Position numbers and translations under genes: made by a program. Below, piece by piece: positions 26,960 to 39,800 of a stretch of 64,000 nt of DNA. Within the stretch, counting starts at the first letter, position 1, and each line of letters starts with the position of its first letter. This DNA comes from Lophius americanus (taxonomy: Eukaryota; Chordata; Actinopteri; Lophiiformes; Lophiidae): NCBI GenBank assembly GCA_037951165.1, contig JBBDHG010000019.1, positions 12,378,001-12,442,000 of the forward strand. Reading direction: 5' to 3'. The notes under the pieces are model-generated. The model saw only the letters and a program-made list of their open reading frames with translations, searched no databases and had not been told where the DNA came from.

Positions 26960-27120
26960 ACAGATCGGAACTTGATGAAAGAATTATTCCAGCTTGTCAC
27001 GTCTATCAAAACTGTTCTCTTCCACTCCTTGTCAAACACAAATATATCTGGTTAATCAGCCAGTTGCTGCTTGTCGGTCTGGAACATGAAGTCCCACAGG
27101 AGCTTGGGGACAACCTGGAC
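26960..27120 (-). pseudogene. C-terminal fragment of another LINE
   Basis: The - strand encodes KLLWDFMFQTDKQ and then, after a stop, PDIFVFDKEWKRTVLIDVTS, a phrase found near the end of several fish non-LTR retrotransposon proteins. Too short to assign. Confidence 0.5.
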
Positions 27121-27659
27121 TTTGGTACTTCTAATCCGTACTCTGTAAGAATGGTCCTATGCACTATTTCAGCCAATTAGGTACACTGCTACTATTTGTT
27201 GGACTGATTTGTTAGTTAGGCATCATAGAGGGCTGTTAGCTTCTTCAGCTAAGACTTGCTCCTCTTCCTGGGAGGTTGCCCTGAGGTCCAACAGCCAATG
27301 GACATTAGGTAATGCCTCTTTATACCATAATGCCTTCCAGTAAACTCAGTCCAATCTTCGGTCGGCCCCGTTTTGGTGCACATTGCTGCTGGGAGATTCT
27401 AGAACCTCACCTATGAACATGTTGTTGTACTTGTTATCAATCCAGAATCCTTCTGTCATGATATCCTTCTGCACCCTGTGTAGCAACTAACTTCTCTCCG
27501 GGCTATCTTGGTCTTGGCTTCCTGACATTCTTCAGAACTCTCTTCATGTGTCATCTTAATTATAAATGTATTCCAGTTCGTGGCACTAATATTGGGATAA
27601 GAAATATAAATTATTATTATTTTACATGAATAAATAGTTGCCTTAGCAGAGCAGTGTAC

Positions 27660-27769
27660 TCGACCCAGCAGCGACATTCTTGGAACCGCGTGAACTCTAG
27701 CTGGCAGCGCGAGACGAAAAACTTACGTGACGTCAGCAGTGTTGAGGTTCCAGTAGTCCAAGATGGCGG
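27660..27769 (+). promoter_or_regulatory. atl2: atl2 proximal promoter with CRE and YY1-type start motif
   Basis: This stretch is CpG-richer than its surroundings. It holds the full palindromic CRE TGACGTCA at 27728-27735, and the coding start lies in CCAAGATGGCGGG (27758-27770), which matches the YY1 motif often found at or just after the TSS of TATA-less vertebrate genes. No TATA box is evident. The CRE is 27 nt before the ATG, so the 5' UTR may be short or transcription may start just downstream of it. Confidence 0.5.
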
Positions 27770-27835
27770 GGATGAGCGGGCTGAGGAGCAGAAATCACTT
27801 CGAGGCTAACTGCAAAAGCCGAATTGCTGACGGAG
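27763..27835 (+). CDS. atl2: atl2 coding exon 1 (residues 1-24 and part of 25)
   Basis: ATG in the context AAGATGGCGGG, followed three codons later by a second in-frame ATG (MAGM). Ends in phase 1 at GGAG|GTAATC. The leftover G joins the first two bases of exon 2 to make a glycine codon, and that frame stays open into the GTPase domain. The peptide is basic and has no family similarity I recognise, so this exon rests on promoter position and phase alone. Confidence 0.6.
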
Positions 27836-30800
27836 GTAATCTGTTGGTAATATTGTTAGTTGTATTACTGATAGCGGAGATGTTATGCAGGCAACCAAAG
27901 AGTTTAGATGTAACGTGGTCTCGTCTATTGTCCTTTGTGGCAAACTCGGTTTTCCGTTAGCCTCAGTCTTTCAGTTTGTTTGACCGACGGGTGTTTAATG
28001 TGGACCCCCTGCCAGTATTTTGCACTTAAACAGTATGTACAAACGAAGATAAGTCGCTGTATAGTTATGTTTAATCAATTTGCGATTACGCTTTCCCCTC
28101 GTGAAAAGGTCACAAAGTTGTTTTTTGGAAACTGATTCTTAACCGGATAATCAATTCTGCAGTGACACCTGCCAGCTCTTTCTCCGGATCGTCACTATCA
28201 TCTGGCCCGCGGAGGACCCGCAGTCTATCTTCTGTTCTAATTACGTGGTTGTTGTGCAGCCAGTGTCTATGGTATCTTTTGAACCATTTATAACGTAAAA
28301 CAGTCAGTGTTTGGGGTTTTAGCATAGCTACATGCTACCCTGGCTGTTGTCTATCTCTCCACACGAATGACTGATTTTTTTTAAATACTCTCCGGTTGAC
28401 ACTGATCGTTCCAGTTGTTTCCAGTTGAAATGGAAATCGCCATGTCAGTAAAATGCACTGCATTTAGTTTGCAGTTTTTAAATATCAATTCAAAATACAA
28501 ATCTACTATTCAACAATTAATAAATATTTTATATATGTGTATTGTATTGATATATTTTACCCCCAATTGGAAAAAAAAAAGTATCAGAAAAATGCAGAAT
28601 ATAAGATCAAATAGATTTTGAGATCAATTATTGGTCCATACCTAACTGACATTGTCTTACCTCCCTAAAGGACAAAAACGTTCTGATATTTTTTTTTTCA
28701 TCTGCGAATATGGCAGCAGAAAATAGGGAAATGTAATCTAGCAGACACTCTACCATTAATCATTGTTGTTATGCTGCTATAACCCATGTAAATAATTATT
28801 CCAGGCTCATGACTATGGACAGCAGCCTCTTATCATGATAGCCCTTGCATATAATTTCATACAGGCTAGCGGACCGTGGCAACAACATTGACAACCTGTG
28901 GCAGCTCTTAACGTGCACTTTGCCCTCACAGACCCTCTTTTGGTCTGCTAGCAGAAATTAAACATTTACCCCCATGACTCTTGTCCAAACATGGTGTGCC
29001 TGTATGTCTTTTGCGCTACTTTGCATGGTAGTCAGTGCACCTGTATCCTAATGGGATACATCAATTTTCTTGCATGACTCAACTCTTCTCCAAAAGATTT
29101 GTTAAAGTCTCATTCGTACATCAAATCCCTTGGAAAAACACTTACGTTGCCTGTTTAACCATGAAACCGCAGATATTTATGTTCCATATTAATGTCTGCA
29201 GGGGAGCTGATCTGGGGCACAGTGTAAAGATATAGGTTGGCTTGCGTCGATACACATTTTCTTGCCCTGCATTATTAAAAACAGACCCTTGTACTAACTG
29301 GAGGGACACAAGATTGGATATATTTAAATGATTATTGTATGCTAGGTTTTCTCCTTTGGCTGTGTGATGTACTTTACAAACTCATCACTTTTTAGCTCTG
29401 TGTGTTAGAGAATCGGAAACCATGTAGGCCAGTAAACATCTGCACAATGTCTCCATAAGATAGCTGTACTATTAGTACTGTTGCTAATTTTAGTTCTGCC
29501 CTCATTTTCTGCAAGATAAGAGCAGAAAATGCATTAGTTATTTCATCAGCAAGTGTTAGTTTTTGTCCATATCAGTATTGCAACAAGGAATAACAAGGAA
29601 TAATAAATAAGGAATTACCCCAGGTAATTCCATGTTATGACCCCTTTTTTATTTTAAAATGCTCAAATTTTGCTGTAATTGACTCCACAACATTTATAGT
29701 GCCCTGTAATAATTTACCAGGCCTCTAGGTTGATAGTTGAATTCCCCATTTACAGTTGTCCAGGATTATCAATTAGGGCTAGGCTACTAATCGTAATAGA
29801 ATCATAGTCTCAATATAGACATCTTTGCAGTCTCACTTCTGAAGTTTGATTCTGCAGTATTAGCATTCTGTACAGCAGGGGCCTCATTTATGAATTCTCC
29901 GTATTCACAAAAGAAGGTGTACATCACTTTCTACGCAATCTGTGGGATTTATAAAAAGAAAAACTGACAGGAACATATGCGGTCCTCCACGAAAACTCAT
30001 GACCAATGCATAAAAACAGACTTGGATGGTAGAAAGATGAAACAAAGAGATGTTTTGAAAGTAATACCAGTATGTGTGAAATAAATCCAAATAATTTACC
30101 TTACTTACTTACTTAATGTCATTTTCCAATGAATAATCAAACCTTATTTTAGTTGGCTTACACTGAAAGCGATGTTTCTTTGATACTAGGGAGTTTGTGT
30201 TTTGGTGCAAATATGGCGATCACTGTGTTCCTAAAATTGCAGAGAAATCTTTTGTCTCCAACAAATCAATACACTCGGTTTACTAATCTATGCACAGGAA
30301 TTTCAAATCCCAGAGAACAGATAACCAATCTGTTTACACGGCTTGCCAAACTGAGCTCATTTACGGACTCTTTTTAAATTTCCCGTGATCCAGGGTGGGT
30401 TGACTGATGAAGTGCAAAATGACAAAACTGAATGATGCTCAATGAGTTTTTCCTATAACTAATTTTCCACCATCAGAAATTTTGTTTTATTTGTTGAACT
30501 TGTATGCGGTATATGTAGTGTTCTCACTATCTATATATGTAGCTAGTATGCTCACTGCTAGAAAGCGCCTTATATAAAGGTAAAATATGTGATAAACTTG
30601 TTCATATGGCATAAGCCGCTTTCTTCCTGTGGAGCTCGTAGGTGCTAAATAAACATACTGTGCAGTTTTGTTTGAGAGATTTGCTTCCATTTCACCACTG
30701 TTGTTGCTGTCTCAATTCAACACAGAGCAAGGATATTTTGAGGTCTTAGTCAGATTCAAAGCTGAATTGAAAGCAAGAAAGAAATAAGTCATGTTTTTCA

Positions 30801-33800
30801 TATCCATCTTTAGCTTTAGATAGTTATCACCTTTAGAACTGAAATAGTTTATTTACACCAGTGAACAAAATATGTGATCTTCAGTTTAAGAACTTCATGA
30901 AAAATAAATATTCATCAGGTGTATTGCTCAAGGAAATAAACTATAATTTCTGCCAAAATCATCATTTGTGTAGACAAAGAAGTCTGAATAGTTTATATGA
31001 GTAACACTTTCATCTTCCTTCATTGCTGTGGGTGTTTGCCGTTTAAAGTGTCATTGAAATGGGTTTTAACTTGTTTAAGGTAGATGATGTAATGGTAACG
31101 TTTTTAAAAAAGCTTTTACATAAAGCTTTTACATTCAAGGCCTGTTTGTAAAGCAATGACAGGAGAAAATCTGTTTATCTGGAACCTAAATATGTGTATG
31201 GGTGAAAGAAAAATGCATACAGTTGAATGACTAACCACTTAAAACATTTGAATGACAAATGCCTTATGCATCCTGCCTTTCCTGCTCGGTAGACCTTGTT
31301 TCATAATGTCAGAGGTTTTCCACTTTCAGCAGGTATTTAAGGGAGTGTTTCCTCGTCTATCACGGACGATTTGTGGGGAAAAAAAACTAAAAAATATTCA
31401 TTTGAACAGTAGACATGGAAAGATAAAATATGGTTCTAACAAAATTCATGTGCAAGTTGATTATTTAACTCCGTTTCAACAATTTATTAGGTCTTTATTT
31501 CAAACTCCTGCTAACTTTTCAGCTGTCGCCTTCTTCAGAGCAAGAGGGAAAGAAGTTGGAGATCAAGCCATTTAAAACAAGTCCTGTGCAATTAGCCTTC
31601 AATGTAACAATATGAGGATAGAACCAAATGGAGATCAGGTAATAGATAAACAGGATGTGCTATGTAATTGGCTTGCGGGGTCACATTATAAGGATAAAAG
31701 CAAATTAAGATAAGGCAATTTGATAAACAGGAAGTGCCATTTGATTTGCTCAAACAGTCACATGGCGCTGTATCTTGATGTCACAAAGACCTCAGGTCTG
31801 GCAAAAATTTAGAATATATGTTTCAATGACTTGTAGTCTGTTCAGAAAAAACATTTGAGGTTTAGTCATCGTTCAGTCCTGCAGATGTCATTGTGTTAAG
31901 CGCGGAGATCCAGAACATCTTTCTCTATTAATTTTTATTATTCTTTAAAGTTTAAATATTGGAAATTCTATTTAGCTAGAAACAAAACAATAGATTTGAA
32001 AATGCACATTTGGTTTTTAGAACATAGCCTGATAAATTTAACTTTCCTGCACAGCAAACTATTAACTGTTGGAATAATTTGCAAGTCAAGCATTGCAGAA
32101 AATAGTTGTTAGTTGAAACTCTAAACAATAATGCTAATTAGATGACCTTCACATCCGCATGCTTGGTTTTTCTGCAGTTGTGGAACTGGGAAGAGAAGGA
32201 GGAAATCATAAAGATTTAGAGGAAGCGTGTGTGCTGTCAAAGAAACAGTGTAAAAAAGCTGTTACTGACTTTTCTTATGTCCTGTTTGCATCCCTTTAGT
32301 TTTCAGCACTGGTCTACTTTCGAGATTGACCTAGATTCACAGACCAGATTGGAAAATTGTAATTAGCCCTGCACAAAATGCTGGAAAGATTCCCATCTCT
32401 AATTTATCCACATAGAAGACATTTCCCCTCCCCTGTTACTCCTATAAAACTCTTTGTTGCTCTCATTGTAAGACACTACCTCCACATTTTTCATCTGTCT
32501 GTACACCAACATGGAGGGCCCTGTCATCTAATTGGTGTTATTTTATCTTGATCTAAAGGCTTACACTGTGTGGAAGATGTCCCAATTTTAAAGCACAAGC
32601 AGAGACCTCCGGTAATGAGGCCGAAAGACCTAAAGTATGAATCATTACCCTCCGCACCACCCTCAGGCAAACATCCCAGCCTCATCATCTCAGGAGATGA
32701 AGAGATTCAAGAAGAAGAGGTAAATACTTAGTGGATTTCCTGTTCTTTGATCAATATGATGCATTCACTTACTGTCAGGTGATTTAGCTTAACTATAACT
32801 ATTTGTCCTTCCAATTTCACAAATCCATTGCTCGACCCCCTCTAACTTTCTAGGGTCTGAGGTCTTAACAGATGTTTGTTTGTCGATCAGTTTCAAATAG
32901 AGTTTTCTATTTATATATATATATTTTTTTTTTTAACAAATCTTCTGCCATTTTGTATTTTACATGTTCATGCTAGCTGTTGTACAGCATAACCTGTCTT
33001 TACATCAGGTTACTGAATGCGTTTATGTTGCTTTGTTTGATCTGAGTACAGGATCTTCAGTTCCCTCTCCCCTTAATAAAAGCTACTTCATCTCCAGTGT
33101 AAGAAGTGAATTTCCCAATTTGGGATCAATAAAGTGGGGATTAGTCGAAGTCTAACCATACAAACATTATTTATTAATTGTATATATTCAGGTTACGGTA
33201 GAAGAAGAAAAAGCCAGGCCCATTCAGATTGTCCTGGCCAACGAGGATGAGCACAGTTTTGAGCTGGATGCTGCTGCTCTTGAGAAGATCCTGCTGCAGG
33301 ACCGTGTGAAGGACCTTAACGTGGTGGTCGTGTCTGTGGCAGGGGCCTTCCGTAAGGGCAAGTCCTTCCTGCTGGACTTCATGCTGCGCTACATGCAGAG
33401 TCAGGTGAGGTAAATGGGTGATTTTCATACCGTTTTAGGACATACAAAGATTAAAAGAGTTTTCTTATTAGGTATTTAACATATACTGTCTACATTTTAT
33501 AGATAACACATACTTAATGTTATTTATAAAATATTAAATGCTATTTTGAAAATATATGATCATGTGTTTAATATCAGTCAGTGGCTGTTCCAGTGATTTT
33601 TTTTCAGTAGGTTTAATACCAAATTTTGGGAAGAAGCTTCCGTTTAGGGAAAAAAAGGGCAGACTTTGCGTGGATATGGGATCCACGGTGTTTGATATTT
33701 GAAATGCACATTTGGGGAATGTCTTTCAGATAAATCATGGAATGAAAGACAATTTTATGTCTTGGGCTGCTTGAGATTCAGAAAGAGGGAGTCGGGAACA

Positions 33801-36800
33801 TCTCAGGTTCTGTTGAAGAAGAAGTTACTGTGGTATTTGACCCAGAGTTTAAGTTAGCCCACTTTCCTGAATGAATAACAGACTTTCCCTCATCTCAGGG
33901 TTAACAAACTCAAGAGTTTCCACTGACCTGCTTTCTGAAATACACTCTGGACAAAATTATGTTCTGCCAGAATTTAACACCAAGGCTGCACTGGTATCTT
34001 GTAAATTAACCAAATAAACCACTCTGAACTATACACCCATCAGCTACAACATTAATACAGGTTAGAAGTTCTAATGTTGTAGTAACCATTTCTAATAAAT
34101 ATTGATGTCTTCTGTTGAACTGAGATAAAAGACACACACCCAAACAAAGAAACAATATTACAATGCCATGAGAAATGAAAGATGTAAAAAAAAAAAACGC
34201 CAGCAGGTGTCGGTAAATTAAATCTCCCTAATTTGAATTTGTGAATTTGTGAAGGCCCCTGTTTAGATGTTTCAACTAGTGTAACTGATATTTTTTTCTT
34301 CTGGGGCTTTAAAATTGTTTTAAGTCACAGTAACTAGTGATTTTCTCGTCTCATCATCTTCCGCTTATTCGGGTCGCAGGGGCAGCAGTTTCAGGAAGAA
34401 GCCCAGACATTCCTCTCCCTGGCCACATCTACAAACTCCAGCAGCGGCTCTACTTTGAGCCTCTCCCGGATATCTGAGCTCCTCACCCTATCTCTAAGGC
34501 TGAGCCCAGCCACGCTGCGGAGAAAACTCATTTCAGCCGATTGTATCCACTAACTCATTCTTTCCGTCATTACCCACAGCTGACCATAGGTCAGGGTCGG
34601 AACGTAGATCGACCGGTAAATCGAGGGGTTTGCCTTTCGGCTCAGCTCTCTCTTCACCACAACGGATCGATATAGTGTCCGCATCACTGCAGACGCCGCC
34701 CCGATCCGTCTGTCCGTCGCCAGCTCCCTTTTCCCCTCACTCATTAACAAGACGCCGAGATACTTGAACTCCTCTCTTTGGCTCTACTTTGAGCCTCTCC
34801 CGGATGTCTGAGCTCCCCACCCTATCTCTAAGGCTGAGCCCAGCCACCATGCAGAGAAAATTCATTTCAGCCGCTTGCATCCGCAATCTCTTTTTTTTCG
34901 ATCATGACCCACAGCTCATGACCATAGGTGAGGGTCGGAACGTAAATGGATAAATGGTAAATCGAGAGCTTTGCTTTTCGGCTCAGCTCCCTGATTCTAA
35001 CTTACTGCCGGCCATACGAACCAAACTCTGACTCCAACAGTACAGAGAGTGGACGGCCCGCAGCAGTGAGCCATCCACTCCATACTCTCGGCAAAAGGAT
35101 GCCCGAGGGACACAGTCGTAAGCCTTTTCCAGATCTATAAAGCACATGTGGACTGGTTTGGCAAACTCCCATGCCCCCTCCAGCACCCTTGAGAGGGTAT
35201 AGAGCTGGTCCAGCATTCCACGACCAGGACGAAAACCACATTGTTCCTGCTGAACTGTGACTAGAGATGATTATGACATTGCAGTGAGATGAATTACAGT
35301 CGATGAGATTACAATCGACTCTGGAGTTTACCAGACTGAGCAACGCTAAGTTCTTCCTGTTGTCTCATTCTGAGAAACTCACTTAACCAGTCTTTGTTCA
35401 TTAACATGTATGATCAGGAAAGGATTACGTTTCTACATACATATCTACACATTATTGCGCAAGTTTTTCCAGGGACTTGTACTGACAAAAGCATATACAG
35501 AAGTCATTCAGACCTTCTGGTAGCAACTGGATGCAGAAATGACCAGGATCACCTTACATTCACTTGCTGAAACTCTCTCTAGCACACACACACACTTTAA
35601 TACGACCAGCGGGAAACCAGGAGACATATGTCACAGCTGTTGAGCAGCATGAACGCCGCCATTCATACATGTCTGACCAAATCAGTACGTGTTCGCGGTT
35701 TTACCCTAACACTGATGCCATCTGTTCTTCAGTCACACACAGCCCTTCATTTTACAAATAATAATATCATAACTGGAAGGCAGGTATTTGTTATTGGATG
35801 CAAAGTTGTACTGACGAGGAGTCGTGTACTTGCACACCATTTTCATTTGTCTGCCTGAGAACACACTTGGTCACAATTTTTTGCATGTGCTTTGAATTAT
35901 TTGTTTCCAATCCTGAGTGTTTTTTTATTTTTATTTTTATGAGGTTCTTTTAATGGTCAGCTAAAAAATAAACTGACAAGTTCAATATTAAACACAGTCG
36001 TAGGAGCTGGTAACGCTTTGTGCTGTTTTCAATCTCAAATTAGGAATTCTGGTGCTGCTGTGCCGCAGATCTTTTTACTGTTTCATTTCAATCATCGTTT
36101 TGCAGTTATAACACTAGTACTTTAGGACTTTAACACTACAGTTTTGAAAATGATGATTTGACTTTGTGTTGAGTGTAAAACTGTTCTCAGAGTTTCCAAT
36201 ATAATAATCACCAGTTATTGTTACTTCATACTGGTGAATGAGAGGTTACTTTTGTGAGGCTCTGATCCATTGAATAAAATACATCATAACTTTATTGGTA
36301 AATCTGCAAATGTTGAATGTTCCCACAGGTGAACCAAATGAATTTGGACTTCGACTGACTTACTTTCTAACTCTGGCCACTTTTCTCACCATATTATCTG
36401 CACCTCCTCTGTTTCTCCTGCCTCGTAAACAACCCGCTAACAGAAGTTCCATGGCAGACACAGCTGCCATTAAACAGTCTTGAAGAGAAAGCGTAAACCA
36501 TACCAAACTATTCTTTGTTAACAATAAAAAGACGCCGAAGCTTGCGGCTCAGTGGGCTGAGCAGAGACTTGGAAGTGGAAGTCACAAGAGAATGAGGAGA
36601 GATGGATGGTTCCAGAGTATTTGAGATGTACTGAGTTTGGTGGATCTATTTGTAGCATTAGAGGCAGAAATGATTTTGATCGCAATAATGTCGACCTTGG
36701 GTGGTACTGTTGTCACTTGGCGGAGGTTTGTGCTCTCCAAGTCCTTTTTTTATTTTCCCTCTTTTCATCAATCAGTCTTAATCTAGTCTATTTTTATTCA

Positions 36801-39800
36801 CCACATAGCCTGTCCCTCCTTTTTTCCTTTTCTCTGCAGAGCGAGTCGTGGATGGGAGGGGATGATGACCCACTGACAGGGTTCACCTGGAGAGGAGGCT
36901 GTGAGAGAGAGACGACGGGAATTCAGATTTGGAGCGAAGTCTTTGTGGTCGACAAGACTAACGGCAGCAAAGTAGGCAAACAAACCAGCAATAAGTTTAT
37001 ATCATCTTGAGAAGTTATTTTCACATGATACAAATTTAGAATCTTTCATACTTATTACAGAAGGTCCAAATCTGAAGTTGGCTGTATATCATATTATCAC
37101 ATCTTGTTCCCACAGGTTGCAGTGCTCCTCGTTGACACGCAGGGAGCATTTGACAGCCAGTCCACCATCAAGGACTGTGCTACAGTGTTCGCCCTCAGCA
37201 CGATGACCAGCTCTGTTCAGGTAAGACTTCAAAGTGAATAATAATTAAATGCCTAAAATGTTAACATTTTCATACTATGTTTTTGGTTTTCAGGTTTATA
37301 ATCTTTCTCAGAACATACAAGAGGATGACCTGCAGCATCTGCAGGTTTGTCTAGTTTCTTCTCCTTCTAGGAAACAGCTGTCTTTTATAGTGTCTTTTAT
37401 TTTCTTATTGTAATGCTGTGTTTGTCTTGCATTTAGCTCTTCACAGAATACGGCAGGTTGGCAATGGAGGAGATCTACCTGAAACCATTCCAGGTATCAA
37501 CTGCAGCTGCTGACTGTTGATATTTATACGATGTATAACAGGGCTGCTCCATAATGGCCAAAACAATGAGCACAATTTTTTTATAAAAACTATTCATTGG
37601 TTTTGGTGCTTTAAACTTTTTTTTCCTTTTTTTTTGTAAACATAATTACATCGTTATGCATTCGGATAAAAAAAGGAGTACATTAGTGGACAAATCATTC
37701 CGTCCGAATAAAATTGACCCTCCATATTTACCCAGTTTCAGTAAAACTTGCTTCCATCAGTGGCCCCGGCAACAATCTCTCAAGTGTGGCCTTTTTGGGA
37801 AAAAATGACATACGTTTCATTGTAAGCAAAACTCAATGAGGGCTTCATTATTCTGCTTACCCATTGGTCAGCAGTTGTAGAAAAGTAGTTGACAGCTCAC
37901 CCTCTGTGTTTTTATGCACAGTGCTAGAAATGCAACTATGGATTTTGAATAGTGTGAGGGGATCACACCTTTATTCCAGTGTGTTGACCGTTTTCTTGAA
38001 GCTTTAATTACTGATGGTGTTTATTTGACTCATCTACGATGATGTCAGCATATCTTTGTGAGCTGGATGGATATGGTGAAGCGCTGTTCAGGGTCGCTGT
38101 CATGGATTTCCGTGTTAGTGATGGAGGATTCAGAATATCACAATTTTTCATTTGCAGCATTTTGTAGCTTGTTCTTATGTTGGTCGACTAGTAGTGAGAC
38201 AAGCTGGCCAGCCTGGTCGTGATCGAGATTAAATCACAATTGATTGTGCAGTCCCAGCAATGATTTATATAGTACTGATTTGAAATGCAAAAAACAATTT
38301 AATAGAATATATAACTGCACTGAGAGTCATGTATTTTTAATGGTATGAAATTGTAACTGTAATTTAATTTATATTATAGCCTGTTAACAAAAACATTTTG
38401 CCCTATAGGGAGTTTAATCTCAGCTCAATTTTTTTCTTTTTTTTACCATAATCAGATATTATGTGTTTCATCACGTCTGTGTATTTCTGTTCCAGTCCCT
38501 GATGTTCCTCGTTCGGGATTGGAGTTATCCTTATGAACATGACTACGGACTGGAAGGAGGCAACAAATTCTTGGAGAAAAGATTACAGGTTTTTCTGCCC
38601 TAAAGTTTCTACACATACCATACATTTGTGCAGCAGGCCACACATTTCCTGTTGCTCACGTATATAATGTCATCTTATAATCAGGTGTGTACAAATTGGC
38701 ATTACACTTCACGTTAGTACGTAACATATTCACAATTTGAGCATGTATTGTTGCTTGTTGACTCAGGTGAAGCAAAACCAACACGAGGAGCTGCAGAATG
38801 TGAGGAAGCACATTCATTCATGCTTCTCCAACATTGGCTGCTTCCTGCTGCCACATCCTGGCCTCAAGGTGTCCACCAACCCGTACTTTGACGGCAGGCT
38901 GAGAGGTAAGCAAATGGTGAACCTACGTACATATGAGTCATGAAGAGTGATAGAAGAAACGTGGAGGTTTGAAATGTTTGTTTTTCAGACATCGATGGGG
39001 ATTTTACGAGGGAGCTGGCCGAACTGGTGCCTCTCCTCCTGGCTCCAGAGCGGCTGGTGGAGAAGGAGATCGGAGGCAACAAAGTCACCTGCAGAGATCT
39101 CCTGGAATACTTCAAGGTCCTTGAGGATTTTATCAAGTCCAGCCGATTCCACATAAATGCTCTATAAATCCACAACCTTAAATATCATACTTTCAAACAA
39201 TTCACAACTACAAAAGTCACAAACAGTTTTAGAGTGAAAAAATGACACAAAATCAATGTTTGCATTGAAATTATATGATCACTAACCTCAATAATAAAGT
39301 GTGGACGCAATGTAATCGTAACACTTTTTACCAAAGTTGGGATTAAAACGTTTCAGATGGACTAGTGGAAGTAACAACACGGTAGATTGGTAGTTTTTAA
39401 ATATGGTGAATGTCGGCATTGACCAGGACGTGGCGTAATCTCATTTGTTAAATTCCTGCAGGCTTATATAAAGATCTACCAGGGCGAGGAATTGCCTCAC
39501 CCAAAGTCCATGCTGCAGGTTAGTTTATTTTCTTCAAAGTTACGTTTTTAATTGTCATCTCCTGTGATTTCATTTGTTGTTCAAATCTCTTTAACTGTTT
39601 GTCAGGCGACGGCTGAAGCCAACAATCTGACCGCTGTGGCTGGAGCCAAGGACCTGTACAGTAAAAACATGGAGCAGGTAAGGGCCTGAAAATGGAAAAA
39701 TAAAAGTTGTTAAGGAATCTTTGGGGGATTTCAGGATGTTGACGTGGTTATGCAGAATGAATAAGTGGAGTTCGTGGTATTGTACAGGTGAAAGCCGTTT

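Noticed and set aside
27456..27677. Divergent - strand frame starting 86 nt from the atl2 ATG, suggesting a bidirectional promoter gene
   Set aside because: MSLLGRVHCSAKATIYSCK has no recognised family, and no convincing donor or downstream exon was found.
31252..31575. 107-codon + strand frame in atl2 intron 1
   Set aside because: No recognisable family and no splice context; composition like the surrounding intron.
38864..39175. 103-codon - strand frame
   Set aside because: Antisense shadow of atl2 exons 9 and 10.
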